64,000 nucleotides of DNA from Arsukibacterium ikkense (GTDB lineage Bacteria > Pseudomonadota > Gammaproteobacteria > Enterobacterales > Alteromonadaceae): contig NZ_LAHO01000011.1 of NCBI RefSeq assembly GCF_000987775.1, forward strand, positions 1 through 64,000, read 5' to 3'. The position numbers and the translations under genes were made by a program. Each line of letters begins with the position of its first letter. Within the stretch, counting starts at the first letter, position 1. The notes beneath the pieces were generated by a model. It had not been told where the DNA came from, ran no database searches, and was given only the letters and a program-made list of their open reading frames with translations. Positions 1-9,875 of this stretch are shown here, piece after piece.

Positions 1-52
1 GAAGATTGTCATTAAGGAGTGTTGTTGTGCCTGTCCATGTTTCTGTTCGGTT

Positions 53-81
53 TTGAAAAATCGGCATTCAGCCTCTATAGT
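53..81 (+). promoter_or_regulatory. Sigma-70-type promoter for the TPR gene
   Basis: The -35 hexamer TTGAAA (53-58) and -10 hexamer TATAGT (76-81) are separated by exactly 17 nt. Each differs from consensus at one position. Transcription would start near 88, about 26 nt before the ATG at 114. Confidence 0.6.
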
Positions 82-113
82 AATAATCTGGAACGCTAGC
101 AGCAGGTTTAGCC

Positions 114-1136
114 ATGTTAAAGTGTGGCGTGCTAATTTGGTCACTGACAGCAACGCTGTCCTCGTTTTATTCTGTCGCCGATATAGCTGCAACATTAGAT
201 GAAGCGGAAGATTATCTGACAGTGAACCCAGCGCGCACACTTATGCTACTGGAAAGCATCACGGAGCCAGCAGCGCTGCCGCTTGATACATTTATCCGGC
301 GGAATGTTTTAATACTCAGAGCAGCAGTGCCAACCAATCAGATGGAGCTGTTGATCCAGACGTTAGACGCCATTTTTGAATATCATCTGCATCCATACTT
401 TCAGCAACAACTTACGCCAATAACCAGCGCTCTTGGCATTTGGCTCAGGCGCAATAATTACTTAGATGATGCGCTGCACAGTTTTGAGTGCTCTAACAAA
501 TACGCCAAGACTGACCGACAACGTCAGACGCTGAGCAACAGCATGGCTTTGGTGGCCAGAGAGTTAGACGAAACCGAAAAAGCCCGTGCATTATTTGCCA
601 GAGCCCGGCTGCTGGCAGAGCAGTCTGAGCAGATCAATGTCTTGGCGATGACCGAAAATAATCTTGGCTTACTTGCACTTGACGAAGCTAACATAGAACT
701 TGCAGAACCACATTTTCGTGCAGCTTTGGCACATTACCAGTCTTTGAGTCTGCGTGCAGGACAAATCTCTGCCGGGGTCAACCTCTTGTTTGTTTTTTTG
801 CTGCAGGGCGATTTAACAAATTTTCAACGCCTGTACAGCCCTACTGCCAGGCTGACCATAAACTTCCCGAATCAGGCTAAACAAGCATTGCTGTTTTGGT
901 TGCATACCCGGTTTGAGCAATTGCAAGGACAAACCATTACTGAGCAAACTCGCCAGCAACTAAACGAGGCCTACCAGCAACTGGAAGACAATAAAGTGAA
1001 AACGTTGGTTCACCAGCATCTGGCGCCACCACTACAGGTTAACATTAAACTTCCTGAGCCGGTTGTACGCAAAGCCTTCAACCGTTCATGGTTTGACAAC
1101 GTGATACTGTGTGAATGGCCACAGCATGATGCATAA
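114..1136 (+). CDS. Exported TPR-repeat protein of unknown function
   Basis: The 340-aa product starts with a hydrophobic stretch (residues about 5-22) that reads as a signal peptide ending near SVADIA. Residues about 110-220 are helical repeats with TPR spacing and alanine/leucine patterning (for example the segments around ALHSFECSNKY and LGLLALDEANIELAEPHF). TPR domains are protein-interaction scaffolds, so a periplasmic adaptor role is plausible, but no partner is visible. It has its own promoter at 53-81 and is followed immediately by a strong bidirectional terminator, so it is probably transcribed alone. No close family is recognised and no catalytic motif is seen. The gene upstream, if any, lies outside the window. 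Confidence 0.65.
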   Translation: MLKCGVLIWSLTATLSSFYSVADIAATLDEAEDYLTVNPARTLMLLESITEPAALPLDTFIRRNVLILRAAVPTNQMELLIQTLDAIFEYHLHPYFQQQLTPITSALGIWLRRNNYLDDALHSFECSNKYAKTDRQRQTLSNSMALVARELDETEKARALFARARLLAEQSEQINVLAMTENNLGLLALDEANIELAEPHFRAALAHYQSLSLRAGQISAGVNLLFVFLLQGDLTNFQRLYSPTARLTINFPNQAKQALLFWLHTRFEQLQGQTITEQTRQQLNEAYQQLEDNKVKTLVHQHLAPPLQVNIKLPEPVVRKAFNRSWFDNVILCEWPQHDA

Positions 1137-1164
1137 AAAAGCTGCAGACAAGCTGCAGCTTTTT
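1136..1164. terminator. Bidirectional rho-independent terminator
   Basis: A perfect 12-bp stem (AAAAAGCTGCAG / CTGCAGCTTTTT) with loop ACAAG overlaps the stop of the TPR gene. A-runs and T-runs on both sides let it serve both the TPR gene (plus) and the pullulanase gene (minus, stop at 1180). Confidence 0.85.
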
Positions 1165-1179
1165 ATCGCTTCTAACAGT

Positions 1180-4100
1180 TTATTGCTTGGTTATTGTTAG
1201 CTCTGGCGTTTCGGTTAACGTGGCATCTAACAGGAAGTTATATACCGCGTCGTCGGCGAATGTCATATTCAGATTGTCGTTACTGGCTTCTATTCGCAAC
1301 GGATTACCTTCGGTTACCGTGGCCCCGTCGGCACCAGCGCCCATATTTACGGTAGCCCAGTCGCTGGATGCGACTTTAAACTCATAACTGCCGGCGCTGA
1401 TACTGATATCCACGCTGTACAGGTTTGCGCCCAGATACGCAAAGGCGTCCACTTCACCCCAGCCATTCATGCCACCACGCAGGAACACGGTAGTAGCACC
1501 ATAAGGCACATACTCGCGCACTGTCAGGGTTGGCGCCGCCGGGTTAACGGCATTCAGGGTGAACACATAGGAAGAGCTGTTGGCAATATCAATCCGCAGG
1601 TTGTCGTTGCTGGGTTCAATCACGATGGGAGTGTTAACCAATACCTGATTACCGGCTGCACCTGCCCCCAGGTTTACTGCTGCCCAGTCACTTGATGCCA
1701 CTTTAAACTCATAGCTGCCCGCGTTGATATTTAAGGTAGCGCTGTAAATGCCGGCACCAGCATACTCAAATGCATCAACCACACCCCAACCATTCATACC
1801 GCCGCGCACAAAGACGTCAGTTGCTGCATAGGGCGGAATATCAGGCGCGCCCAGCGTGGCATCGGCCGCTAAACCGGCACCTTGCTGCCCCTGCTGGGCT
1901 TTAACAAACACGGCCATGCTATATGCTGGCACAGTAAAGGTGCCTTCGTCTGTACCGGCAGTAAAGCTGGCCATGCTCACCATATTATCTACCGAGGCCT
2001 GCTGTATAGGGTGCAAATCAAAGCCGGCAGCGGTCGGTACAGTGTGCGACCGCTCTTGCGCCGTACCGTTAATCATTACAACTAAGGCGTCATGCATCGG
2101 ATCAAGATCAGCCAGGCCAGTGCCGTCGTCAATTGACATCACAATAACGCCCTGGGTCTGGTTGCTGCCGATATTGTGAAAACCTACCCGGTCCATTACA
2201 GCCTGGCCAGTGGTCAGACGGAACAAAGGGCTGCTGCTGCGAATGGCCAGAAACTCGCTAAACACATCAGAAGCAAACATAATGTCGTTACTGCTAACCC
2301 GGGTATTCGGGTTTAAAAATAAGGTCGCAATACTGTCCCAGGCAGTGCGGTTTTTTTCGGCCAGCGGTAAACCCACCGCCCAGTTGTTGCTTTGCATGCT
2401 GAAATCAACAAAGTTAAACCAGTCGCCTGAATCATAGCTGTCACGGTCCATTGACTTGGAGCGCAGGAAATCGCCGCCCATTTGCAAAAATGGAATGCCC
2501 TGGCTCATCAATGGAATGGCAATAGACATGTTCTGCGCCCGCACCCGCTCGCTGGCACTGAAGGTAGTGGGTAAGCGTGCTTGTAAAATATCCCACAGCG
2601 TTTCGTTGTCATGCTTCGATACATAGTTAATCACATCAGCCGGATCTTCAGCATAGCCCGCCGCCTGGCCATTCCAGTTTGCACTGGATGCCGGGCCGGT
2701 GATATCACGGTAATTTTTCAGCACATAGTTTTTTAAGGTACCCGCTAAACTGATACGGATAATATCCTGCTCGGCCAGATTGCCGTCGTTATTAACGCCG
2801 CTGAAAATGGCAGCGCTGCGCACGCCCTCACGAATACGGTCGTTAAAGCTACCGAACTCAGTGCCCGCCATATCCTGTTGCTTGGCCTGGGTAAATAAGC
2901 GGTTATTGGCTACTTCGCCAAAGTTCCAACCTTCACCGTAGAAGTAAGTGTTGGGGTCAACCGCCCTTACCGCGTCGCGCGCGGCTAACAGGTTTTCTTT
3001 CGGGTGGTGGCCCATGATGTCGAAGCGGAAGTCATTAAAGCCAAAGTCGCGGGCTAAAATCACTAACGATTCTTTAATAAACTTATCGAACATTTTATGC
3101 TCGGTAGCGGTGTTTTCGCAGCAGGTAGAGCGTTCAATATTACCGGTGGTTTCGTTATAACGGTGATAATAGCCCGGTACCAATTTATCGAATACCGAGT
3201 TATTAAACAGGCCCGAGCTGCTGGTGTGGTTGTACACTACGTCCAGTGCCACCCGCAGGCCAATATCGTTTAACGCTTTGACCATGGCGCGTACTTCTTT
3301 AATCCGCACTTCGCCTTCCGGGTTTGAGGCGTAGCTGCCTTCTACCGCAATAAAGTGATGCGGATCGTAACCCCAGTTAAAACCGTCAATCCGGCGCATC
3401 GATTCTACCAGCGCCTGAGCATCATCACTGTATGGCAGGTAGCCTTCCAGTAACGATTGCAAGGTTGCATTGGCATTTTCCACACCGCATACCGGCGCTG
3501 TGGCATTTAACGCACACAGTTGGGCAACGGTATCCGTTAAGTTAATGCGCCGGTTGGCACGCTCTTCAATATTGGCCTGATCGTTTAACGGTAATACGTG
3601 AAAATGGGTTAAACCATTGTCCGCCAGCTTTTTCAAATGCTGTACCGGCAGTGACTCCATCTCGGTAAAGGCCAGATACTTGCCGCGATTGGCCGCACTG
3701 GTACTCATATCGCGCACGCTGAAATCGCGCACATGGCCTTCGTAAATCACAATATCTTCCGGCGTAGCTACCACCGGCACCGTCCGCTCGCTCCAGCCCT
3801 CTGGCGCCAGGTCGGCATCGCCCAGGTTAACAAACTGGCTGTAAGCACCATTGGTAGACACACTCAACGAATAAGGGTCGGTACTTTCAATGGTTTCAAC
3901 CGCGCGGGTTAACGGGTGATAAACTGTCACTTCATACCGGTAGAATTTGCGGTCTAATGCACTGCTGGCACCGGTGTACGACCAAACCCCGGTTTGCTGG
4001 TCCAGGCTCATCGGCTGGCTGGCGGCTAAGGTTTTATCGCTGTTGTACACTTTTAAGGTCATGCTGCGGGCAGTAGGGCCCCATACCGCAGCGGTGATAT

Positions 4101-5154
4101 TGCCGCCTTCATAATGAATACCCAGTGTGGCGTCTAAGGCGCTGTCATCGCCGCTGGCATATAAATCGTCCAGTACTTTGGCAACCTGCACATAAGTAGC
4201 GCCAACCAACTCGCCGTCGCTGCTGTAGGCGGCCAGTGCCAGCTGGTTTTTCGCCATAGCTTTCGCTTCACCAGCGGTAAAGTCGGCACTAAAGGCTGCG
4301 GCATTGGCCATATGCGGTACCAGCGTGCGCTGCATATCGTTTAGCTCAACAGGCGTCAGCTCCATGCTGCTGCCAATCAGCTGATCATCGTTATTAACAA
4401 CCAGGCTGGCATCGGTTGAATAAAACAGTTTTACCACAGGCACAGTATTTGCCAGGCCGGCATTCCAGATAAAGGTATTGGTATCAAGCCAGTGGCCGGC
4501 GGCACCCTGAATACTGACCCCCAGCGACACAATCGGGAATTCAAACACACTGCTATTGCCAGAGAATACCCAGTTCATCCGGGCAAAATCCGGGTCATCC
4601 TGCGATAACGGCATTTGCATATCCGGGCCGGGGTCTTTACCGGCGTCATCAGTACCAATATGGATAATAAAGTTACCGCAGGCATCTTCAGTACCGGCAT
4701 AACCGGGCTTTAAATTTAAGATCCAGTAAGCACCATAATTCGGATCCACGCCGTTATGCACCAGACCGTTATCCCAGGATGGCGCAATAGAGGAAGGCTG
4801 ATAGGCATCGCAGTTTTCGTTATTCCAGGTATGCAAGCGGTAACCGGTATAAGCACCATCTTGTGGCCGCTTGTAAAACAGCACGGCCTGATCCGGGCCG
4901 GCAAACACCACAGGTTGCGGCGCATCGGGGTCTTTACCTACCCGGCAACCGTCGTTGGTGTCATTCGGAAACTGGCCGGTAGGGCAGGAAAACGGCGGCG
5001 GATCAATACAGGCTGTGCCAGCACTGTTTGGTATTTGCGGCACGCTACAGGTTAGCAGTACCTCACCCGGGCTGGTGGAATCACCACAGCCGTATAACAG
5101 ACCGGCAGTTAATGCCAGCGCGCTCATTCTGAGCATTTTTGTTGGGTTAAACAT
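1180..5154 (-). CDS. pulA: Pullulanase-type alpha-1,6-glucosidase lipoprotein (GH13)
   Basis: The 1324-aa protein hydrolyses alpha-1,6 branch points of pullulan or limit dextrins outside the inner membrane. A lipoprotein signal ends in LLYGC (acylated Cys23). It is followed by a Cys-containing spacer and a CBM41/PUD-type starch-binding domain (residues about 88-200, with the LHTWNN motif). A CBM48-like region precedes the GH13 barrel. The four GH13 regions are visible: DVVYNH near 638, FRFDIMGHH with nucleophile Asp712, GEGWN with acid/base Glu741, and SKHDNE with Asp849. Two tandem repeats of about 105 aa, each holding an RGGMNGWG motif (about 1108-1210 and 1214-1324), form extra C-terminal modules, probably starch-binding. 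The gene lies 73 nt behind the TonB receptor gene and is almost certainly cotranscribed with it. The RBS is GGAG 11 nt before ATG. Confidence 0.93.
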   Translation of the reverse strand: MFNPTKMLRMSALALTAGLLYGCGDSTSPGEVLLTCSVPQIPNSAGTACIDPPPFSCPTGQFPNDTNDGCRVGKDPDAPQPVVFAGPDQAVLFYKRPQDGAYTGYRLHTWNNENCDAYQPSSIAPSWDNGLVHNGVDPNYGAYWILNLKPGYAGTEDACGNFIIHIGTDDAGKDPGPDMQMPLSQDDPDFARMNWVFSGNSSVFEFPIVSLGVSIQGAAGHWLDTNTFIWNAGLANTVPVVKLFYSTDASLVVNNDDQLIGSSMELTPVELNDMQRTLVPHMANAAAFSADFTAGEAKAMAKNQLALAAYSSDGELVGATYVQVAKVLDDLYASGDDSALDATLGIHYEGGNITAAVWGPTARSMTLKVYNSDKTLAASQPMSLDQQTGVWSYTGASSALDRKFYRYEVTVYHPLTRAVETIESTDPYSLSVSTNGAYSQFVNLGDADLAPEGWSERTVPVVATPEDIVIYEGHVRDFSVRDMSTSAANRGKYLAFTEMESLPVQHLKKLADNGLTHFHVLPLNDQANIEERANRRINLTDTVAQLCALNATAPVCGVENANATLQSLLEGYLPYSDDAQALVESMRRIDGFNWGYDPHHFIAVEGSYASNPEGEVRIKEVRAMVKALNDIGLRVALDVVYNHTSSSGLFNNSVFDKLVPGYYHRYNETTGNIERSTCCENTATEHKMFDKFIKESLVILARDFGFNDFRFDIMGHHPKENLLAARDAVRAVDPNTYFYGEGWNFGEVANNRLFTQAKQQDMAGTEFGSFNDRIREGVRSAAIFSGVNNDGNLAEQDIIRISLAGTLKNYVLKNYRDITGPASSANWNGQAAGYAEDPADVINYVSKHDNETLWDILQARLPTTFSASERVRAQNMSIAIPLMSQGIPFLQMGGDFLRSKSMDRDSYDSGDWFNFVDFSMQSNNWAVGLPLAEKNRTAWDSIATLFLNPNTRVSSNDIMFASDVFSEFLAIRSSSPLFRLTTGQAVMDRVGFHNIGSNQTQGVIVMSIDDGTGLADLDPMHDALVVMINGTAQERSHTVPTAAGFDLHPIQQASVDNMVSMASFTAGTDEGTFTVPAYSMAVFVKAQQGQQGAGLAADATLGAPDIPPYAATDVFVRGGMNGWGVVDAFEYAGAGIYSATLNINAGSYEFKVASSDWAAVNLGAGAAGNQVLVNTPIVIEPSNDNLRIDIANSSSYVFTLNAVNPAAPTLTVREYVPYGATTVFLRGGMNGWGEVDAFAYLGANLYSVDISISAGSYEFKVASSDWATVNMGAGADGATVTEGNPLRIEASNDNLNMTFADDAVYNFLLDATLTETPELTITKQ

Positions 5155-5227
5155 TATTCAGTTACTCCAGTGTTATTCTTTTCCTCGCCGCAGCCCGGCA
5201 CCGCCGGTGTTGCAGCGCTATGCTGGG

Positions 5228-8074
5228 TTAAAACGAGTACACCGCACCGACAAAATACTGCCGGCCGAAAAACTGCAAGGTGCCGGTTTGCGCCGGCTGG
5301 CCAAAGTAGCTTTTGGTGGGTTCGTCGGTCAGGTTATTCACCTGGAACAATAACTTCAGGTTATCGTTAAACTGATAACCAAACTGGAAGTCCAACACCA
5401 GCTCACTGTCAAAATTAGTAATCTGCTCATCAATGCCCACCTGCGACGATACAAACGGTGAGCGATAACGGGCGTTAATCCGGGTATCTATCCCTTGGTA
5501 TTCCCAGAACAGGGTGGCGTTAACCACATTTTTCGACAGGCCTTCAAAGGTGGTTTCGATAGATTCACCACCCAGATTATTAATCAGCTGCACTTCACTC
5601 TCGGTATAGGAGTAGCTCAGCTGCATGCCAAGGCCCGACCACAGATCCGGCAGGAAATTAAACACCTGGGTATAAGCCAGCTCGATACCGCGAATATAGC
5701 CACCCTGATCGTTATTAACGGCAGTTGAGAACGCACCATCGAAGGTGGTACGCGGCACGCCATCTTCATTGATAATCACGTCAGGCACCGCAAAGCCGGC
5801 GCCACGGAAGTCAAAACCCTGAATGGTAAAATCGTTGATAAAGGATTTAATATCTTTGTAGAACAGCGCCGCTACCGCAGCACCGCTACCAAAATAATAC
5901 TCGTACGACAGATCAAACTGGTTCGCTTCAAACGGCCGCAGGAACGGGCTGTTGGAGCTGGAACCATTCACTTCACCATCGTCGCTGATGCTAATGGAGG
6001 TATTCGATGCCAGCCGGTTAATCGGCGGCCGCGAAATCACTTTAGCCGCGGCAAAGCGCAAGATGGTTTCATCAGTCAGACTTAAACTCAGGTTCAGGCT
6101 AGGCAGATAATGCGTGTATTTTTCACCTAGAATGCCAGGCGCATACTGGTTATTCACCAGGCCGGCTTCATCCACAATATTCTGCGCACCGCGCAGTGGG
6201 TCACCGCCGACATCGGTTAAATCGGTGGCCGACTGATCGGTAGTCACCCGCCGCACGCCAACATTACCGCGCAGTGGCAAATCGAAAATTTCGGTATCCA
6301 GGTTAGCCATCACATAGGCTGCCAGCACGTCTTCGTATACCTCACCGCTTTGCAATACCGACCAGCTGGTGTTCGCCGAGGCATTCGGGTCGCCGTTAAT
6401 CACCCCCGGGTTACCAGCGCCCCAGGTTTGCACCGGCTGCGGGATGCCCTGCGGGAACCAGGCATTGAGCGCTTTATCTAAATCAATTGCCAGATAACTG
6501 GGATAGTTCGAAAAATCGCCTTTAAAATTCACCACTTTGGCCATATCGGCCGTTAAGCGTAGTGGCGGTTGTGAATTTAAAAAACTGCCATCACTGCCAT
6601 ATTCAAATACTGAACGGTCATTGGTGTATTTGCGTTCTGAATAGCGAGCGCCCACTTCAACCGAACGCAGCAGTGGCAAATCTAAGTCAAAGCTTAAATC
6701 CAGCCGCACGGCATTTACTTCATCGGTATTCACAAAAGGGTAAATACCGTATTTGCTGACCATCACCCGATCAATATCGCTAAAGGCTTCAGCCTGGTTA
6801 AAACCAATACTTGGCAGGTTTAAACCATTTAGCAAATAACTGATTGAAACATTGTTATCAAATACCGGATTGGCCACGGTGGCATCTTCTGCGACCAGCG
6901 CCCACAATAAGCCGTTTCTGAAATCACTGCTGGCACGGGAATGCGACACATCAAATACCAGGTTGGTACGATCGTTAATATCCCAATCAGCCTTGATGCC
7001 ATAGCTGTGTACTTCATCGTAATCACGGTTGTCATCGTTTACCAATTCCACCCGGGTAAAGCTCTGGCGCGAGCGGCTGACATTGCCGCCAATAACCGAG
7101 GCGTTATTTAATACCGGGTTGGCATAATTGGCCTGCTCGCCGCCAAACTTTACCCGAAAACCGCGGGCAAAAGATTCACGGTCAAACTTGGAAATAAACA
7201 CGTCGCCTTTCAGGCTAAAGGCATCGTGTGGCTGCCATTCCAGCGAACCCAGGTAACCATTACGGGTTTCTTCGCCGCCTAAATGCTGAATTTCAAAGCC
7301 TTCGCTGATAAATTCATTCTGGCCATTGCCGGTAACATCTTTCTGGCCGTTGTAAGCTAAACCAATAAACTGGGTGGCAACACTGGGCTGATACAAGCGG
7401 GCATAGCCCAGCGCCAGGCCCAGGGTATTGTCTAAAAACTTACCCTGGTAAGAAAAGCTCAGGCGATGGCCGGTGTCTTCGCCGTCGGGCACTTCGTTGG
7501 CCCGGTCGTTAAACATACCGCGCACGTTAACGTTAAAGCTGTGATCTTTATCGTTTTGCAGCACACTGCCGGTGTGTAATTCAACAGTACCTGCAACACC
7601 ACCTTCGATTAACGAAGCCTTCGGTGATTTATATACGGCAGCAGAGTTAATCAGCTCAGACGGGTACTGATCAAATTCAATATTGCGTTTACCACTGGTC
7701 GACACCTGCTCGCGGCCATTCAGGGTGGAAAAGACAAAACCACCTGACATCCCCCGAATGTTAATCTCAGCGGCCTGGCCACCGGTACGTACCGCAGAAA
7801 TACCCGGTAAGCGGGTTAAGGCATCGGCGATAGACACATCGGGCAAGGCACCCAAATCGTCGGCCGAGATGGTTTCCGACACCACATCGCCAAAGCGTTT
7901 ACTGTCCAGTGAGCGAAACAGGCTGCTGGCAAAGCCTTTTACCTGGATCACTTCAACCTGTTGCTCATCTGCAGCAGGCTGTTCCGCTGGCGGTTGTTGC
8001 TGAGCAACCGCCAACGAACTTAGCCCTGCTGCACTGACAGCAAGGCTAAGCAGACTAAGCTTAAACTTATTCAT
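5228..8074 (-). CDS. TonB-dependent receptor, probably for malto-oligosaccharides
   Basis: This is a 948-aa outer-membrane receptor with a signal peptide cleaved after Ala24 (SLAVA|QQ). A TonB-box-like VEVIQVKG segment lies near residues 41-48. The plug domain has the layout of the Xanthomonas-Caulobacter type (ISADDLGALPDVSIADAL, then INIRGM and LNGRE), and the long barrel ends in a terminal Phe (VGAVYSF). The family imports ligands with energy from TonB-ExbBD. Its position directly upstream of the pullulanase gene, under a promoter with the palindrome shared by the second receptor, points to maltodextrin uptake. Substrate is inferred from context, not from the receptor sequence itself. Confidence 0.88.
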   Translation of the reverse strand: MNKFKLSLLSLAVSAAGLSSLAVAQQQPPAEQPAADEQQVEVIQVKGFASSLFRSLDSKRFGDVVSETISADDLGALPDVSIADALTRLPGISAVRTGGQAAEINIRGMSGGFVFSTLNGREQVSTSGKRNIEFDQYPSELINSAAVYKSPKASLIEGGVAGTVELHTGSVLQNDKDHSFNVNVRGMFNDRANEVPDGEDTGHRLSFSYQGKFLDNTLGLALGYARLYQPSVATQFIGLAYNGQKDVTGNGQNEFISEGFEIQHLGGEETRNGYLGSLEWQPHDAFSLKGDVFISKFDRESFARGFRVKFGGEQANYANPVLNNASVIGGNVSRSRQSFTRVELVNDDNRDYDEVHSYGIKADWDINDRTNLVFDVSHSRASSDFRNGLLWALVAEDATVANPVFDNNVSISYLLNGLNLPSIGFNQAEAFSDIDRVMVSKYGIYPFVNTDEVNAVRLDLSFDLDLPLLRSVEVGARYSERKYTNDRSVFEYGSDGSFLNSQPPLRLTADMAKVVNFKGDFSNYPSYLAIDLDKALNAWFPQGIPQPVQTWGAGNPGVINGDPNASANTSWSVLQSGEVYEDVLAAYVMANLDTEIFDLPLRGNVGVRRVTTDQSATDLTDVGGDPLRGAQNIVDEAGLVNNQYAPGILGEKYTHYLPSLNLSLSLTDETILRFAAAKVISRPPINRLASNTSISISDDGEVNGSSSNSPFLRPFEANQFDLSYEYYFGSGAAVAALFYKDIKSFINDFTIQGFDFRGAGFAVPDVIINEDGVPRTTFDGAFSTAVNNDQGGYIRGIELAYTQVFNFLPDLWSGLGMQLSYSYTESEVQLINNLGGESIETTFEGLSKNVVNATLFWEYQGIDTRINARYRSPFVSSQVGIDEQITNFDSELVLDFQFGYQFNDNLKLLFQVNNLTDEPTKSYFGQPAQTGTLQFFGRQYFVGAVYSF

Positions 8075-8178
8075 ACCTTCATCCCCGTTTTGTTTTTATT
8101 GTTGGTTGCGCCATCCATGCGATACGGGCCATCCGACTCGGGCACGAAATAATGCAGCCATAATTTTTCTACGGTTAG

Positions 8179-8222
8179 TTATTAACCTATTTGGGGCAAC
8201 TGGCAATATGAATACGTATTCA
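8179..8222 (-). promoter_or_regulatory. Promoter and palindromic operator of the receptor-pullulanase operon
   Basis: On the minus strand the perfect 14-bp palindrome TGAATACGTATTCA (8209-8222) is followed after 2 bp by TTGCCA (-35, at 8201-8206), a 16-nt spacer and TAATAA (-10, at 8179-8184). An identical palindrome with identical placement lies before the second receptor gene at 14956-14969. The CG-centred even palindrome is typical of LacI-family operators, and maltose regulators of that family are common in this group. Regulator identity is inferred. Confidence 0.6.
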
Positions 8223-8225
8223 CAA

Positions 8226-8240
8226 GCGCTAAAATAGCGC
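8226..8240. repeat. Short perfect inverted repeat in the divergent spacer
   Basis: GCGCTA and TAGCGC flank AAA, 4 nt from the shared operator, in the spacer between the receptor gene (minus) and the gene starting at 8363 (plus). It could be a second protein-binding site or a small hairpin. Confidence 0.3.
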
Positions 8241-8362
8241 AGCAAACGGCGGCATGCGCCCAAACTGGTGCAAACGGGCAGGGCTTTTCATTAGGGTTAA
8301 CTCAGGCTATGTTACATAGCTGCAGGCTTAAACAAACTATCAGATAAGAAGGAAAGCGTTCG

Positions 8363-9790
8363 TTGAAAAAAACAGCCAAAAGTTCGGTGATGGTGTACCG
8401 GCTGGAACGCCTGCTGGCCAGCTTGTATGCCAATGATGAACACTGCTTTTTTCAGCGCAGTAAAACGTTTTTTGCGCATTATCGTCAGCAGCAAAAAACG
8501 CTGCATCAGGCCGAACAACACTGGCAGCAGTTGCAAACGCTGCAAACAGCCAGCCAGGCTGAACGCCTGCAGGCCCGCCAGCGCTACAGTGAATTACAGT
8601 ATCAGGACGAAAAAGCCCGCTTACAGCGCTGGGCTGATTTACAAATGCTGGCAGAGCAATTGTTACAACTATCTGAAGGCGAGAATAACAACGAAACCCT
8701 GGTGTTTAGTGCCCGGCTGCTCGGTTGCCTGCAAATTATGGTACCTACCGCTAAGCGTCAGCGCGAACTGGTGCAATTTGCTTATAAACCGTTATACCGG
8801 GCGGTATTAACCTTACGTTTACTGGATCATTTACTGGCGCAACACATGCTGCACGACCCCACCCTGCAGGGCCATTATCAGGCGCGCAGCCGCCTTACCC
8901 CAGATGACTGTCCATACCGCCAGCATGTGCAGCTGCCGATTGTTATGGCAGTGTTGCTGCAGGATATTGGCTTATTGCACCCTGAAGCAACAAGCATTAT
9001 TCAGGGCGAGCTGGCCCAGTTCGACCCGGGCCGGGCGCTCAGTATGCAAGAGCGGCAGCAGTTGCTGCAGGTCAGTAACGACGCCAGCCTGGCGTTACTG
9101 CAACAGGGTTTTGGCATAACGCCCTATAAAGGTAATGATAAAGTCGAACGCGACCATTACTTTGCCGCCCAGCAACAACGGCTAAAGTGGTTAAGCCAGC
9201 TGCTGCAATTAAACCCTGGCGATAAAACCTTGTTTGGCAGCGTCTTAAAAGTACCGCAGGTGTATACCTCTATTGTGTTGCCGGGCCGGCAACGGTTTAA
9301 CTACGCCTTGCTACCCAAAGCCGCGTTGCTGATGCGCGAGGGAGCCAAACGCAATGAATACAATGGCCTGCTGGTCGATCAACTGCTACGGATCACCGGC
9401 CTGTTTCCGCAGGGCTACGGCGTGGTATTCGCGCCGCTGGGCGGCGATCAGCAACCGCTCGACCGCTACGAATTTGCCATAGTCAACGGCCTGTACCCGC
9501 AAAAACCCGAGCAACCCAATTGCCGGGTGGTCAGCCGCCAGCAGCAGTATCGCAACACCGGGCTGGATATCAGCCTGCAAACCGATTACAACCTGTATTT
9601 TAAAGTCGCCCGCCAACGGCTGGAGGTACTGCCCGAACACCGCCTGAAAGCTTTACTGAACGCCTTATACCAGGATGGCGAAGCGCGCTACCTGCGCAAA
9701 CTACTGCCCCGCTGCTGGCAGCCCGAGCAGTTTTTTCATGAACCGGCGCACCAGAATTTGTGGCAAAACGCCACGCTAAAGCAAAACTGA
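8363..9790 (+). CDS. Degenerate HD-GYP-like protein, function unknown
   Basis: The protein is a 475-aa cytoplasmic product with no signal peptide. It starts at TTG, with AGAAGGA about 10 nt upstream. The first 115 residues are glutamine-rich and helical, probably coiled coil. The middle (about 190-270) resembles an HD-type all-alpha fold, with VMAVLLQDIG where active enzymes have HDIG. The segment TGLFPQGYGVVF followed by a small beta region (about 345-400) resembles the conserved C-terminal part of HD-GYP cyclic-di-GMP phosphodiesterases. The usual His-Asp metal ligands are not intact, so any role would be binding or structural. It points away from the receptor gene and ends at a terminator before ydcH. 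Assignment to the HD-GYP fold is my inference. Confidence 0.5.
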   Translation: MKKTAKSSVMVYRLERLLASLYANDEHCFFQRSKTFFAHYRQQQKTLHQAEQHWQQLQTLQTASQAERLQARQRYSELQYQDEKARLQRWADLQMLAEQLLQLSEGENNNETLVFSARLLGCLQIMVPTAKRQRELVQFAYKPLYRAVLTLRLLDHLLAQHMLHDPTLQGHYQARSRLTPDDCPYRQHVQLPIVMAVLLQDIGLLHPEATSIIQGELAQFDPGRALSMQERQQLLQVSNDASLALLQQGFGITPYKGNDKVERDHYFAAQQQRLKWLSQLLQLNPGDKTLFGSVLKVPQVYTSIVLPGRQRFNYALLPKAALLMREGAKRNEYNGLLVDQLLRITGLFPQGYGVVFAPLGGDQQPLDRYEFAIVNGLYPQKPEQPNCRVVSRQQQYRNTGLDISLQTDYNLYFKVARQRLEVLPEHRLKALLNALYQDGEARYLRKLLPRCWQPEQFFHEPAHQNLWQNATLKQN

Positions 9791-9824
9791 AAGACGCTCG
9801 TGGAACACCTCATGTCGCGCTAAT

Positions 9825-9862
9825 AAAAAATCGCTGACAGCACGCTATCAGCGATTTTTATT
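9825..9862. terminator. Bidirectional terminator between convergent genes
   Basis: An AATAAAAAATCGCTGA arm pairs with TCAGCGATTTTTATT across a 10-nt loop. It lies between the HD-GYP-like gene (plus, stop 9790) and the YdcH gene (minus, stop 9876) and has T-runs on both strands. Confidence 0.85.
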
Positions 9863-9875
9863 AAGCTTAAGAAAA

